Source of the DNA: Archangium sp.
GTDB taxonomy: Bacteria; Myxococcota; Myxococcia; Myxococcales; Myxococcaceae
Length of the DNA stretch: 64,000 nucleotides
Direction: 5' to 3'
NCBI GenBank assembly: GCA_030681645.1
Contig: JAUXRX010000005.1
Span: forward strand, 248,001-312,000
The translations under genes and the position numbers were made by a program. The notes under the pieces were generated by a model. It was given only the letters and a program-made list of their open reading frames with translations, made no database searches and was not told where the DNA came from. Positions 17,374 through 27,600 of the stretch are shown piece after piece (the stretch's first letter is position 1; each line of letters starts with the position of its first letter).

Positions 17374-18051
17374 ATGCCTGTGCTGAATCGCGACCTGCTG
17401 AGGGTGCTGGCGATGGTCCACCATCAGCAGGCGGACGCCACGGTCGGCCTCGTGGACGGCCCGACCCAGAGAACGCTCCATGTCGTCCGCGGAAATCTCG
17501 TCTCCGTTGCGTCGAATAGCGAGAGGGACCGCCTCGCAGAGATGCTCGTGATGGAGGGGCGGCTGGACCCAGCCCTTCTGATTCCGCTGCGTGAAGAGGC
17601 CGAGCGGCTTCAGAAACCCTTCTCAGAGCAACTGCTCCACGACGAGCTCCTTTCTCCGACCGAGCTGGCGGGCGCACTCGAACGCCTCGCTCTGCTCCGA
17701 TTCGAGAGGGCTCTGACGATGCTCGGGCGTCCAGGCCCCTTTGCTCGGCCAGCGGCGCTTCGACCCATCGTCAATCGCCCGCTGGGCGCTCTTGTCGTCG
17801 AGTTCTTCCGAGACAGGATCCCAATCGAGAGCATCGAGCAGCTCCTGGAAGCGGAGGTGGAACGCTACTTCGAGCCGGGCCGCCTCACGCCGCAGGCCCT
17901 GAACGATCTGCGACTGATGCCTGGCGAGTTGCGGCTCGCCAGACGGCTCGCCGCCGGCGAGCGGCCGGCCCACGTCGTGGCTGGTGGCCCCGAAAGCACC
18001 GCTCGGTTCGTCTGCTCCATGATCGCGCTTCGTCACTCAGTGACACGTTGA
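17374..18051 (+). CDS. DUF4388-like protein
   Basis: This 225-residue protein follows the TetR stop by three bases. The N-terminal part (LLRVLAMVHHQQADATVGLV, then TLHVVRGNLVSVAS) resembles the DUF4388/PatA N-terminal fold common in Myxococcota. A helical block follows (MEGRLDPALLIPLREEAERL, LLSPTELAGALERLALLRF), and the C-terminal helix pair ends GELRLARRLAAGERPAHVV. No catalytic residues are seen. Such domains occur in regulatory and motility proteins, but the precise role is unknown. A homologous C-terminal fragment lies at 32694-32873. Confidence 0.6.
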   Translation: MPVLNRDLLRVLAMVHHQQADATVGLVDGPTQRTLHVVRGNLVSVASNSERDRLAEMLVMEGRLDPALLIPLREEAERLQKPFSEQLLHDELLSPTELAGALERLALLRFERALTMLGRPGPFARPAALRPIVNRPLGALVVEFFRDRIPIESIEQLLEAEVERYFEPGRLTPQALNDLRLMPGELRLARRLAAGERPAHVVAGGPESTARFVCSMIALRHSVTR

Positions 18052-18080
18052 TTCACGACGATTTCTCAGATTGGCCAGGG

Positions 18081-18104
18081 CTTCCGGACTTCCGGACTTC
18101 CGGA
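18081..18104. repeat. Three tandem 8-bp repeats
   Basis: CTTCCGGA occurs three times in a row between the DUF4388-like gene and the broken OMP/TolC gene, followed by a partial copy (CTTCGA). It is a simple slippage repeat in debris sequence. Confidence 0.8.
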
Positions 18105-18146
18105 CTTCGAGCTTCACGATGAACATCGAAGTGCCGCCTCCCAGCA

Positions 18147-18565
18147 TCACCCGCCCATCGCACGCCGCAGCTGAACCCAGGCAAGCGCGCGCTGGTACTT
18201 CGAGCGCACCAGGTTGAGCCGCGCCTGCGTGAGCGCCGACTGCGCGTCGAGCAAGTCCGTCGTCGTGCCTCCGAAGGCGACGTGCGTGCCCTGCTCCTGG
18301 TGGGCACCGAAGGACTCGTACGCGAGCCCAGCGCTCTGGCTCTCGATGAACTGCGCCCGGATGCCGACCTCGAGGGCCAGCGTGTAGGTGGAGGACAGGC
18401 GGTTGAGGACCTGGGGGAAGCTGCCCCCTGCCTTGAGCCCGACGGTGATGTTGGGCGGTGGCGGAGGCTTCTTCGCCTCCACGTTCAGCGGCGGGGCGGC
18501 TCTGCACCCTGAGCGGCAAATGGAACTGCGACCAGCACTGCCACAGCGAACGAAGCGAGCTTCAC
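18147..18565 (-). pseudogene. Broken outer-membrane protein fused to a TolC tail
   Basis: A GTG at 18565 with a GGGAGG ribosome-binding site starts a clean signal peptide (LASFAVAVLVAVPFAAQGAE). The frame then hits a stop after ~25 codons. The matching continuation lies in another frame (NITVGLKAGGSFPQVLNRLS, ending TYTLALEVGIR), like the first strands of a small outer-membrane barrel. It then runs into the last ~60 residues of an unrelated TolC channel (TTTDLLDAQSALTQARLNLV, ending LRRAMGG). So there is one frameshift and one recombination junction. It sits at the end of the caspase operon and was probably its last gene. Confidence 0.75.
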
Positions 18566-18679
18566 GAAGCCTCCCTACTAGTGCAGTTCTTCCAGGAGCT
18601 GCCTTTTCCTGCGGCCTCCACGGGCCCCACGGTAGGGAGGGTCGCCCCCTTTCGGGCCACCCCGTCCCTGTCGATCACC

Positions 18680-19975
18680 TCAGCGATAGGGATTTTTGAA
18701 CGGCTGATCCACCGCGCGTGGCGTGAGGGCCGCCGGAGGGAACGGCCGCTCCGCGCGCTGCACCGGCGTGACGCTCGAGTTGCGGGCGATGAAGCCCTGG
18801 TAGAAGCCCGGCCCGTAGGGGATCTGAAAGAGCAGATCACGATACGCCTCGGCCACGCTGCCGCGCGCGGCGCGAGCCAGGGGTTGGAACTCGAGCCAGC
18901 GCAGATCGACAGTGCCCGACTTCGGGAGCACGAAGCGCGCTTCGGTCTCTCCGGTGCGCACGAAATAAAAGGGGCTGTTGGCCAACGCGATGTACACATC
19001 GGTCTCACCGGTCTTGTTTCCATCGACGTAGCGAACGCCGCGGGCGTCCTCCAGGTGGTACTTGCCGGCGAAAGACTTCGGCAGCCGCAGCAGGTGCTTG
19101 TAGCTCGACGCGGCCAGGTCGATGAGGGGCCTGTGGTGATCGAGTGGCGGGGGCTGCACCGAGGCCTGCACCCGCGCGCGGGGATCATCGATGGCGAGGT
19201 TGGCCGCGCCGAGGAAGGCGGCCAGCTCCGAGTACTCCACCCGCCCGTCGGCGTTCACGTCGGCGGCGCCCGCGAGGGCGGAGCGGACCTCCTGCGAGAA
19301 GATCCCCCCCTGAAAGACCGACCACTCGTGCGACTCGGCCGCGCTGCTGGTCGACACCACCACGCCGGTGTTCGGGTAACGCGCCGCCGAGTGCTGCCCT
19401 CCATAGGCGCGGATCGCCTCGCTGGCGTCGGGGCCGGAATCATCGACCTGCGCTCCGCCTCGACTGCCCACCAGCAGGTACGAGTTGCACGCGTCGATGA
19501 TCAGGTGGTTGTACGTCGCGTTGAGCTTGCCGACCACCTGACCCCAGAGGTCTTCGCTGGTGAGAGGCCCGTCCAGAAAGCTGAGGTAGCCCTGGCCCGC
19601 CCGCCCGACGTGGCCGTGGCCGATGTACACGAACGAGAACACACTCTCTCTGCCGGCCGCCCGATCGCTCGCCAGGTCTGCCTCGAACGACTTGAGTACG
19701 GCCGCCAGGTTTTCTTTTGAGGGCGCCCGCGCCAGCACCGGCAGCTTCGAATGGATCCGCTGGGTGTCTGCGTCCATCACCGTGAGCAGCTCGATGCGCG
19801 CGGCGGTCGGAGCGAGCAATTCGTAGAACCGCGCAGCGTCGTCATCGGCATACCGCAGCGCTTTCACTCCACTCTCTACGCTCTGGTTGTTGCCGATCAC
19901 CACCACGTAAGCGCGGGTCTCCGGCGCGGCGGCGAAGAAGACCAACGACGCCAGCTGACACGCAGTGAGAATCAC
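18680..19975 (-). CDS. Exported caspase-like (C14) protein with EF-hand-like motif
   Basis: This 431-residue protein begins at a GTG two bases after the upstream stop. The first ~18 residues form a probable signal peptide. The caspase p20 fold is clear: YVVVIGNNQSVESGVKALRY at the first strand, the catalytic His in FVYIGHGHVG (~120) and the catalytic Cys in LIIDACNSYLL (~163). After the fold comes DVNADGRVEYSEL (~239-251), a calcium-binding EF-hand-like loop. The C-terminal ~170 residues look beta-rich and are unassigned. Metacaspase-like enzymes cleave after basic residues and some need calcium; activity here is inferred from intact catalytic residues. It is the fifth gene of the ECF-sigma operon. 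Confidence 0.88.
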   Translation of the reverse strand: MILTACQLASLVFFAAAPETRAYVVVIGNNQSVESGVKALRYADDDAARFYELLAPTAARIELLTVMDADTQRIHSKLPVLARAPSKENLAAVLKSFEADLASDRAAGRESVFSFVYIGHGHVGRAGQGYLSFLDGPLTSEDLWGQVVGKLNATYNHLIIDACNSYLLVGSRGGAQVDDSGPDASEAIRAYGGQHSAARYPNTGVVVSTSSAAESHEWSVFQGGIFSQEVRSALAGAADVNADGRVEYSELAAFLGAANLAIDDPRARVQASVQPPPLDHHRPLIDLAASSYKHLLRLPKSFAGKYHLEDARGVRYVDGNKTGETDVYIALANSPFYFVRTGETEARFVLPKSGTVDLRWLEFQPLARAARGSVAEAYRDLLFQIPYGPGFYQGFIARNSSVTPVQRAERPFPPAALTPRAVDQPFKNPYR

Positions 19976-19976
19976 C

Positions 19977-22298
19977 CTAAGGCCTCCCGGTAGACGAAAC
20001 GATGACGCCAGTCTGGCCCAAAACAGAGCCGAGGGTGGCCGAGATGGTGCCGGTGCCGGAGGCCAGGGGGAAGGCCCGGCCCTTCGACGTGGTGGCGTTG
20101 GAGATGGCCACCACCAGCGGGTCGCTTGAGGTCCAGGTCACCTGCTGGGTCAGCGGCTGAACGCTGCCGTCGGAATAGGTCCCCACGGCGGTGAACTGCT
20201 GCTGCGAAAAAAGAGAGAGCGTGGCGTTGAGGGGCGAGACCGCGATGGACACCAGCGTCACGTCGGTGACGGTCAGCCCGGTCGACGCGCTCACCGTGCC
20301 CATGCTGGCCGAGACGCTGGTCGCCCCCGTGGCGAGCGTCGTCGCCAGCCCCCGCGAGGTGGCCCCGTTCGAGACCGTCGCCACGTTGATCGCCGAGGAA
20401 GCCCAGGTGACCTGCGCCGTCATGTCCTGGCTCAGACCGTCAGAGTACGTGCCCTGGGCGGAGTACTGCCGAGTGGATCCGCGCGGTACCGTCGCGTTCA
20501 GAGGAGAGAGCGTCAGGCTCGTCAAAGTGGCAGCGGTGACGGTGAGGGCCGCGGAGCCTTGCTTGCCGTTCAACGTCGCGGTGACGCTCGTCGAGCCGGC
20601 CTGCAGCGGGGTGGCCAGCCCGCGCGAGCCGTCGGCGTTGGACAAGGTGGCGACCGAAGGAATGCTGGACGCCCAGGTGCATTGGGCGGTGAGCTCCTGA
20701 GTGGAGCCGTCGGTGAAGGTACCAACTGCGGTGAAGGCCCGGGTGCTCCCCACCGGCAGCGAGGCGCTCGCAGGGCTGACCGAGATGGAAGCCAACGTGG
20801 CCCCCGACACGGTGACCGGCGTGGTGCCCGTCACCCCCGCGAGCGTCGCGCTCACCGTGGCAACGCCGCTCTCCAGGCCGGTGCCCAGACCGCGCGTTCC
20901 CGCAGCATTCGAGACCGTCAGCCGCGAGGAGTCCGTCGAGCTCCACGCCGCCGTGGTGGTCACGTCCTGCGTGGTGTTGTCGGAGTAGGTGCCGCTCGCC
21001 GTGAAGGCCAGGGTGGTACCCACGCCGACGGTCGGGCTGACCGGCGTCACGGCCAACCCCGTGAGGGTGGCGGCGGTGACCTCGATGGTGGTGGCGCTGG
21101 TGACGCCAGCCGTGGTGGCAAGAACCTCTGCGGTGCCGGGCGAGAGGGCGGTCACCAGGCCACGCGAACCCGGCTCATCGGAGACCGTGAGCACCGAGGG
21201 GGCCACCGAGCGCCAGGAGGCCGCCTCGGTGACGTCCTGGGTGGTGGCATCTGAGAACACAGCCGTCGCCGTGAGCACGAGCGTGCTGCCGCGGGCCAGC
21301 GAGGGCCCCGTGGGGCTCACCGACAACGAGCTCAACGTCGCGGTGGACACGGTCAGCGAGCTCTGTGCGCCCCGGCCGCTGAGGCTCGCGTTGATGGTGG
21401 ACACTCCGGCATCGATGGTGAAGGCCAGCCCGCGGCTCTCCGAGGCGTTGGAGATGGTGGCCACGCTCGTGTTCGAGGAGCCCCAGCTCGCCAGCGAGCT
21501 GACGTCCTGGGTGGTGCCGTCAGAGAACCTGCCGGTGGCAATGAAGCGCTGCGTGGTCCCAGGTGCCCGGGTCGGGTTGGTGGGCGTGATGGAGAGCGAG
21601 GCCAGGGTCGCGTTGGTGGCGATCAGCAGCGTCTGGCCGGCGACGTCGCCCAGCGCTGCGCGGATCGTGCTGGTGCCCTGCGTCAGCGCCGTGGCGAGCC
21701 CCTTGGACCCGCTGGCGTTGGAGACGCTGCCGACCGCGGGCTGCGTCGAGCTCCAGGTCACCCGCGAAGAGAGATCCTGGGTGCTCGAGTCGGAATAAGT
21801 GCCAGTGGCGACGAACTGCGCGGTCGTGTTGAGCGCGATGGAGGGATGGGTGGGGGTGAGCTCGATGTTCGTCAGCGCGGCGTCTTCGACGAAGAGCACG
21901 GTGCGCCCTTCGAGACCGGCGTAGCGGGCGGTGACCTCGGTCACGCCCTTCTCCAGGGCCGTTACCCACCCGCGGGAGCCGGTGGTGTTGGAGATGCGCA
22001 CCCCCTCCGACGCTGCGCTCCACGTCACCAGGGAGGTCAGCTCCTGGGTTGAGCCATCTCCGTAGGTGCCCAGGGCGAGGAGCTGAAGCACCGCGCCCCG
22101 TGGCACGGCAGGGTTCGTCGGCGAGATCGACAACGTCAAGAGGTCAGTGGCCGAAGGCCCGACGCCCCGCACGCAGCGACCCTCGGCACCGCAGCGCTGC
22201 CCCTGGGGACAGTCGGTGGCCGCGGCGCAAGGCGCGCCGGTCAGGTCGAGCACGCAGCCCGTGCTCAAGAGCCACGCGATCAGCAGCCGCGCCCTCAT
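19977..22298 (-). CDS. Lipoprotein with eight Big-2 Ig-like repeats
   Basis: This 773-residue protein starts at the ATG in an ATGA overlap with the TPR gene. The lipobox is LLSTGC, followed by a Cys-rich stretch (CAAATDCPQGQRCGAEGRC). Eight ~87-residue repeats follow, each starting like LASLSITPTNPTRAPGTT and containing a GTYSDSSTQDLSSRVTWSS-type segment; they match bacterial Ig-like domain group 2. The protein would be membrane-anchored and extend into the periplasm or outside the cell, probably for binding. It is directly upstream of the caspase gene and likely its partner. Repeats 2-8 begin at intervals of about 260 bp. Confidence 0.88.
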   Translation of the reverse strand: MRARLLIAWLLSTGCVLDLTGAPCAAATDCPQGQRCGAEGRCVRGVGPSATDLLTLSISPTNPAVPRGAVLQLLALGTYGDGSTQELTSLVTWSAASEGVRISNTTGSRGWVTALEKGVTEVTARYAGLEGRTVLFVEDAALTNIELTPTHPSIALNTTAQFVATGTYSDSSTQDLSSRVTWSSTQPAVGSVSNASGSKGLATALTQGTSTIRAALGDVAGQTLLIATNATLASLSITPTNPTRAPGTTQRFIATGRFSDGTTQDVSSLASWGSSNTSVATISNASESRGLAFTIDAGVSTINASLSGRGAQSSLTVSTATLSSLSVSPTGPSLARGSTLVLTATAVFSDATTQDVTEAASWRSVAPSVLTVSDEPGSRGLVTALSPGTAEVLATTAGVTSATTIEVTAATLTGLAVTPVSPTVGVGTTLAFTASGTYSDNTTQDVTTTAAWSSTDSSRLTVSNAAGTRGLGTGLESGVATVSATLAGVTGTTPVTVSGATLASISVSPASASLPVGSTRAFTAVGTFTDGSTQELTAQCTWASSIPSVATLSNADGSRGLATPLQAGSTSVTATLNGKQGSAALTVTAATLTSLTLSPLNATVPRGSTRQYSAQGTYSDGLSQDMTAQVTWASSAINVATVSNGATSRGLATTLATGATSVSASMGTVSASTGLTVTDVTLVSIAVSPLNATLSLFSQQQFTAVGTYSDGSVQPLTQQVTWTSSDPLVVAISNATTSKGRAFPLASGTGTISATLGSVLGQTGVIVSSTGRP

Positions 22299-22951
22299 CG
22301 GACCGTCCCGATCGAGCCTGCTGCTTCTCGCGGCTCGAAGAAGAAGAGGATGAGGGCGGTCACCGCCGCGGCGCCCGCAAGCCCATAGGCGATGTTCGCG
22401 CCCGCGGCCCTGCCAGCGGCGGCGTCGTGAAGTTGCTGCACCTCGAGCGCGCCGTGGCGCACCCGCAGCATTTCCTCGCGGGCGCTCACGGCCCCGAAGC
22501 CCAGCCCCGCTCCAGTGAGCAGCCCGGCGCCAGCAGCACCTGCCAGCACCCAGGTCCACAGTCGACCCTTCGGCCCCGTGAGCGTCAAGGTGCGGGGCAT
22601 GTCACTGACCGCCGGGCCGCGCTCACGCTGGAGGCGCTCGAGCTCGGCGATGGCCGAGCGCACCAGCTCGACGTCGTCAGCCTCGGGGAGTGCCTTCACG
22701 TAGGCCCGATAGCGGCCCAGCGCGCCGGCGAGATCGCCCATGCGCTCGTGACACTTGCCAAGGTTGAAGAGCAGCGCAGGGTGCGGGGCCAGGGCGTAGG
22801 CCGCTTCGAACTCACGAATGGACTCGGGGTAGCGGCCTTCTTCGAAGAATCGTTCGGCGCGCTCGAAGTGGGCGGCCGCCTGAGCACGCGCCTCTTGCGG
22901 CTCGGCCCCCAACGCACCCTGCAGCGCTGCGATCAACAACAGACCCGTCAC
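22295..22951 (-). CDS. TPR protein with C-terminal membrane segments
   Basis: This 218-residue protein uses the GTG start with a GAGGTGG ribosome-binding site; it gives the signal TGLLLIAALQGALGA. TPR-like helices follow (AAAHFERAERFFEEGRYPES, then ALLFNLGKCHERMGDLAGAL). Two hydrophobic segments near residues ~140-165 and ~190-210 would anchor it in the inner membrane, and a short tail follows. Proteins of this layout are frequent in Myxococcota sigma-factor operons. It would bridge the anti-sigma factor and the exported partners; this is inference from order and topology. Confidence 0.7.
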   Translation of the reverse strand: MTGLLLIAALQGALGAEPQEARAQAAAHFERAERFFEEGRYPESIREFEAAYALAPHPALLFNLGKCHERMGDLAGALGRYRAYVKALPEADDVELVRSAIAELERLQRERGPAVSDMPRTLTLTGPKGRLWTWVLAGAAGAGLLTGAGLGFGAVSAREEMLRVRHGALEVQQLHDAAAGRAAGANIAYGLAGAAAVTALILFFFEPREAAGSIGTVR

Positions 22952-23030
22952 GGAAAGACCACCTCGACGAAGCCCTCCGGCCACGCTTCGCACCCATAAT
23001 GAGGCCTGCTGCCTGCTGAGCGCAAGCAAC

Positions 23031-23819
23031 TCAAGGCAGCACCTCGAGGCTGAGCCGCACCACCTCGGCATCAACCACACCGTCGGGACCACCCTGTGCG
23101 GCCTTCGCCACTCGCGCATCGCCGTCTTCCGGCGAGAGGGGGGATGTGGTGATCAACCCCACCACCTGCACCACCCCCGGCTGGTGGCGCGCGGCCAGGC
23201 GAATGCTGCCGGGCAGCACCTGCTCGAGGGCGCGGGCCTCAAGCGGCTGACTGGTGGCCTGCGCGGGGCGCGGGTAGTAGCGGAGCACCTGCCCGTCGGC
23301 GTCTACCCCCGCGAGGTGGAGCCAGCGCGGCTGGCCCTCTGCCAATTGATAGGCGAACTGCACCAGCTCTCCGCGCGCACAACGCAGTAACCCAGAAGCA
23401 TCGGAGGCGGCGATCACGCGCAGGGCGTCAGGTTGGGCCTCAGACACGCAGTAGGCGCGCAGGGAGAGCCCGCCGTGTCGCGAGCCACCGCGAGGCTGCA
23501 CCTCGCCGGCCTCCGGCACGGCGAAGAAAACAGTGAGAGCCACCGCCCCGGCGAGGAGCAGGGCCGCCGGGGCCTGGGTCCACGGGCGCCACCGCAGCGA
23601 GGCCCTGCGGGCTACCACCGGGCCAATCAGCGCCCACTCTTCTTCCGCCACCACGCCCGCGCCGCCGGCGAGTTGCCGCAGCACCAGCACGGCGCGGTCG
23701 TACTGCTGCGCGCAGGCGGGGCAGCCGTCGAGGTGGGCCTTGAGCTTTCCCCAGTCGGAGGGGCTGAGCTCTCGCAGCAGGAAGCGATCGATGCGCCGAA
23801 GTTCAGTTCGACAGCTCAT
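23031..23819 (-). CDS. Zinc-finger anti-sigma factor with periplasmic DUF4384-like domain
   Basis: This 262-residue protein has an N-terminal zinc-finger anti-sigma domain (HLDGCPACAQQYDRAV, the H-x3-C-x2-C signature). One transmembrane helix follows (APAALLLAGAVALTVFFAVP, ~83-102), then a beta-rich outer part with FAYQLAEGQPRWLHLAGVDA that resembles DUF4384, a domain often found with caspases. It should hold the ECF sigma factor at the membrane and release it on an envelope signal. The start overlaps the sigma gene stop by four bases. Confidence 0.82.
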   Translation of the reverse strand: MSCRTELRRIDRFLLRELSPSDWGKLKAHLDGCPACAQQYDRAVLVLRQLAGGAGVVAEEEWALIGPVVARRASLRWRPWTQAPAALLLAGAVALTVFFAVPEAGEVQPRGGSRHGGLSLRAYCVSEAQPDALRVIAASDASGLLRCARGELVQFAYQLAEGQPRWLHLAGVDADGQVLRYYPRPAQATSQPLEARALEQVLPGSIRLAARHQPGVVQVVGLITTSPLSPEDGDARVAKAAQGGPDGVVDAEVVRLSLEVLP

Positions 23820-24484
23820 GTGCCACTCCTCTTCCTCGCGACGGAGGGGCGCAGGAAATCGAGCCCCCAGCCCGTCATTCGGGCTTCCTGCAGAAAACCA
23901 TTGCGCTTGAGGTGCTCCAGCAGCCGCACTCGCAGCTTGAACTCCGCCCTCCGCACCTGAATGCGGGTCAGTCCAAGCGAGGCGGCGGTCTCGTCTTGGC
24001 TGAGTCGTCTCTCGTACCTGGCCACGAACAACGACCTCTCGCTGGCCTCGAGCGCTCCGCTGAAGCTCGCCAGCAGCCGCTGCGCCTCGTTCTCCTCAGT
24101 GGCCACATCGGGCTGGGGCGAGGACTCGAAGCGAGACTCGGGCGAGTGGGTCAACCGGCGCGAGACGACCTCAGCAGTCTGCCGCTTGCGGAAATGGTCG
24201 ATGATGATGTTGTGGGCGATGCCAGTCAGCCAGGCCCCGAAGGGGCTGAGCCCGTCGTAGGACAGGCGCGTCTGGGCTGAGAAGGCGCGCGCGAACGTCT
24301 CCTGCATCGCATCGGCGAGCTCCAGCGGGAGGCCCCCTCCGCTGAAGCGTGTTCGATCGTCGAACTCGGCCTTCAATATCCGCGCCAGGCCAGGCGCGTA
24401 GTGTCGGTAAACCTCTTCCAGCGCGGCCGCCTCACCGGCACGAAAACGATCGAGGAGAGCTCGGTTGGAGGGCAGGTAAGGCAT
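23816..24484 (-). CDS. ECF-type RNA polymerase sigma factor
   Basis: This 222-residue protein has region 2 (LADAMQETFARAFSAQTRLS, then GAWLTGIAHNIIIDHFRKR) and region 4 (SLFVARYERRLSQDETAASL, then GLTRIQVRRAEFKLRVRLL). It heads the operon anti-sigma, TPR, Ig-like lipoprotein, caspase, OMP remnant and would direct their transcription when released. A large repeat lipoprotein gene is divergent, 191 bp away. The shared upstream region is the natural place for its autoregulated promoter, but I could not fix -35/-10 boxes. Confidence 0.88.
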   Translation of the reverse strand: MPYLPSNRALLDRFRAGEAAALEEVYRHYAPGLARILKAEFDDRTRFSGGGLPLELADAMQETFARAFSAQTRLSYDGLSPFGAWLTGIAHNIIIDHFRKRQTAEVVSRRLTHSPESRFESSPQPDVATEENEAQRLLASFSGALEASERSLFVARYERRLSQDETAASLGLTRIQVRRAEFKLRVRLLEHLKRNGFLQEARMTGWGLDFLRPSVARKRSGT

Positions 24485-24675
24485 CTTGGCCGGTCAGTCG
24501 TCAGTCAGCCGGCTTTCGTCGGAGCGGGGCGGCGTGGATCAACTTCATCTTGGTCTCGAAGGTCACACAGAAGCAGCCTGCAAGAGCGTTTGAGTGATCC
24601 AGAGCGCCTCGCAGGCCCGAAGTAGCCTCGGCGCACCACCGATTCTCGGGCTTCCCTGGACACAAGGAAATACGC

Positions 24676-27600
24676 ATGAACCGATCTGCCTCCTTCAACT
24701 GGCTGGCCGCACTGTTTTGCGGCGCGCTGCTCATCACCGGCTGTGACTGCGGAGTGGCTCCACCCTCGCCTCAGGTGGGCGGAGGTGCCGGCGGTGGGGA
24801 CGATGGCGGCAGTGTCGGAGGGGGCGGCGGCGGCGGCAGCGTCGGCGGAGGCGCGGGAGGTGGCGACGACGCAGGGAGTGTCGGCGGGGGTGCAGGAGGT
24901 GGCGCCGATGGAGGCAGTGTCGACGGAGGTGGCAACGATGCTGGCTCGACCCCGTCAGTGTTGACCATCGATGACCTCAGAGTCGCGGAGGGAAATGCGG
25001 GCCCCACGACAGCGACTCTCACCATCACCCTCACTCCAGCGAGCACCCAGCCCGTCACGGTGGACTTCGCCACGGGCAACGACACAGCCAACGACCAGAC
25101 TGACTTCGCGGCCGCGGCAGGATCCGTCACCTTTGCTCCTGGCGTAACGACGCGCACCGTCGCGCTCACCATCAACGGCGACGAGCTCAATGAGCTCGAC
25201 GAGACGTTCACGGTGACGCTCTCCAACTCGTTGGGAGCAGCAATCAATGGAGGACTGAGCACGATCACCATCACCAACGACGATCCTCTCCCCAGCCTCG
25301 CGATCAATGGCTTGACCGTGAACGAGGGAGCCGGCTCCGCCAACTTCACGCTGACGCTCTCTGCTCCCAGCGGGCGACCCGTCACCGTCAACTTCGCCAC
25401 CGCGGGTGGCAGCGCGACCGCGGGTGCGGACTTCGTCAACGGCTCGGGCACCATCACCCTGGCTCCGGGTGACACCACGCGACCGGTGACGGTCTCGATC
25501 GTCGATGACCTGCTCGACGAGGCCAACGAAGCCTTCACCGTCACGCTGGCAGGCGAAGTGAACGCGACGCTCGCCACTGCGGTAGGCACCGGCACGATCG
25601 TCGATGACGACCCCACGCCGGCGCTCACGGTCGACAGCGTTCGGGCCCCCGAGGGCGCCACGGGCACCACCACGGCTACCTTCACCGTCGCCCTCTCTGT
25701 GCTCAGCGGTCAGGCGGTGACCGTCAGCTACACGACCGGCGGCGGCACCGCCACCGCCGGAACCGACTACACCACGACCTCGGGGGTGCTCACCTTCGCG
25801 CCCGGTCTGCTCTCGCAGACTGTGCAGGTGCCGATCAACGGAGACACGTCGGTGGAGCCCGACGAGACGTTCCTGCTGACGCTCTCGGCACCGACCAACG
25901 CAACGCTCCTGACCGGCCAGGACACAGGCACCGGCACCATCGTCAACGATGACGGCACCGGCTCATTGCTCAGCATCAACGACGTCTCGGTGAACGAGAC
26001 CGACACGGGCACCGTGATCGCGACGCTGACGGTCACCCTCAACCCGGCGAGCACGTCCGCCGTGACCGTGGGCTTCTCCACCGCCGACGGGACCGCCACG
26101 ACTTCTGCCGATTACGCGGGGAGCAATGGCACCCTGACCTTCGCCGCCGGAGTCACCTCGCGGACGATCTCCATCACCACCAACAGCGACGTCCTGGACG
26201 AAGCCGATGAGACCTTCACGGTGAACCTCTCGGGAGCGACCAACGCCTCCATCCTCGACGGCCAGGGGCTGGTCACCATCGTCGACAACGATCCCCCCCC
26301 GACTGTCGCGATCAACGACGCGACCGTGCAGGAGGGCGCAGCGGGCACGACCAACGTGGTGTTCACGGTCACGCTCTCCGCGAGCAGCGGGCGGCCGACC
26401 AGCATCGACTACGCGACGGCGAACGGCTCGGCCACCGCGCCTTCGGACTATTCGGCGACCTCGGGCACGGTGAACCTCGCCGCCGGCCAGGCCTCGGCCA
26501 CCATCTCGGTCCCCGTCAACGGCGACACGCTCAATGAAGCCAATGAGAACTTCGTGGTGAACCTGATGAACCCGGTGAACCTGACGGTCCTCACCGGGCA
26601 GGGCGCTGCGACGATCACCAATGACGACCCGCTTCCTTCACTGTCGATCAACGACGTGAGCCGGCTCGAGGGCAACACGGGGTCGACCCCCTTCGTGTTC
26701 AGCGTGAGCCTCGACGCGGCGAGCGGGCAGACCGTGACCGTGAACTACGCAACCGCGCCTGGCACCGCGACGAGCCCGCAGGACTTCACTGCGGTCAGCG
26801 GCACGCTCACCTTTGCGCCCGGCTCCACCAGCCAATCGGTCTCCGTTCAGGTCGTAGGCGATGTGACGGACGAGCCCACCGAAACGTTCGCGGTCACCCT
26901 CTCGACAGCGGTGAACGCCAACGTCGCGGACACGCAGGGGGTGGGGACCATTCAAAACGATGACTCGGGCACGCCTGGCCTCACCGTCAACGACGCCACC
27001 GTGAACGAGAGTGGTGGGCCAGCAACCTTCACCGTCACGCTGTCCGCAGCCAGCACCCTGGTGGTGACGGTGGTCTACGCGACCACAAATGACACCGCGA
27101 CCGAGGGGCAAGACTACAGCGTCGCTTCCGGCACGCTCACCTTCAACCCCGGCGAGACGTCCAAGACCGTGCCCGTGACGCTCCTGCTCGACGCGGTGGA
27201 TGAAGCCAATGAGACGTTCTTCCTCGACCTCAGCACCGCCACCAACGCCAACATCGTCGACGCGAGAGGCGTGGGGACGATCAACGACGACGATCCGCTT
27301 CCCACGTTGGCGATTGATGACGTCTCGGTCGTCGAGGGGAACTCCGGCACAGCCACTGCGACCTTCACCGTGACACTGAACGTTGTCAGCGGCCGCACCC
27401 TCACGGTCAATTACGCCACCGCTGACGATACGGCGATCGCGGGAGGCGACGCTGCCACGGGCGGACGTGATTATGACTCCCGGTCTGGCACGCTCACCTT
27501 CCCAGCGGGCACCACCACACAGACGATCGCCGTGACGGTCAACGGAGACGTGCTCAACGAGCTCAACGAGAGCTTCCTGGTCGACCTGTCAGGGGCGGTG

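Noticed and set aside
20191..21798. Forward frames opposite the Ig-like lipoprotein (and reverse frames opposite the Calx-beta and Big-2 genes)
   Set aside because: They mirror the DNA repeat period of the real genes and have no start signals; shadows only.
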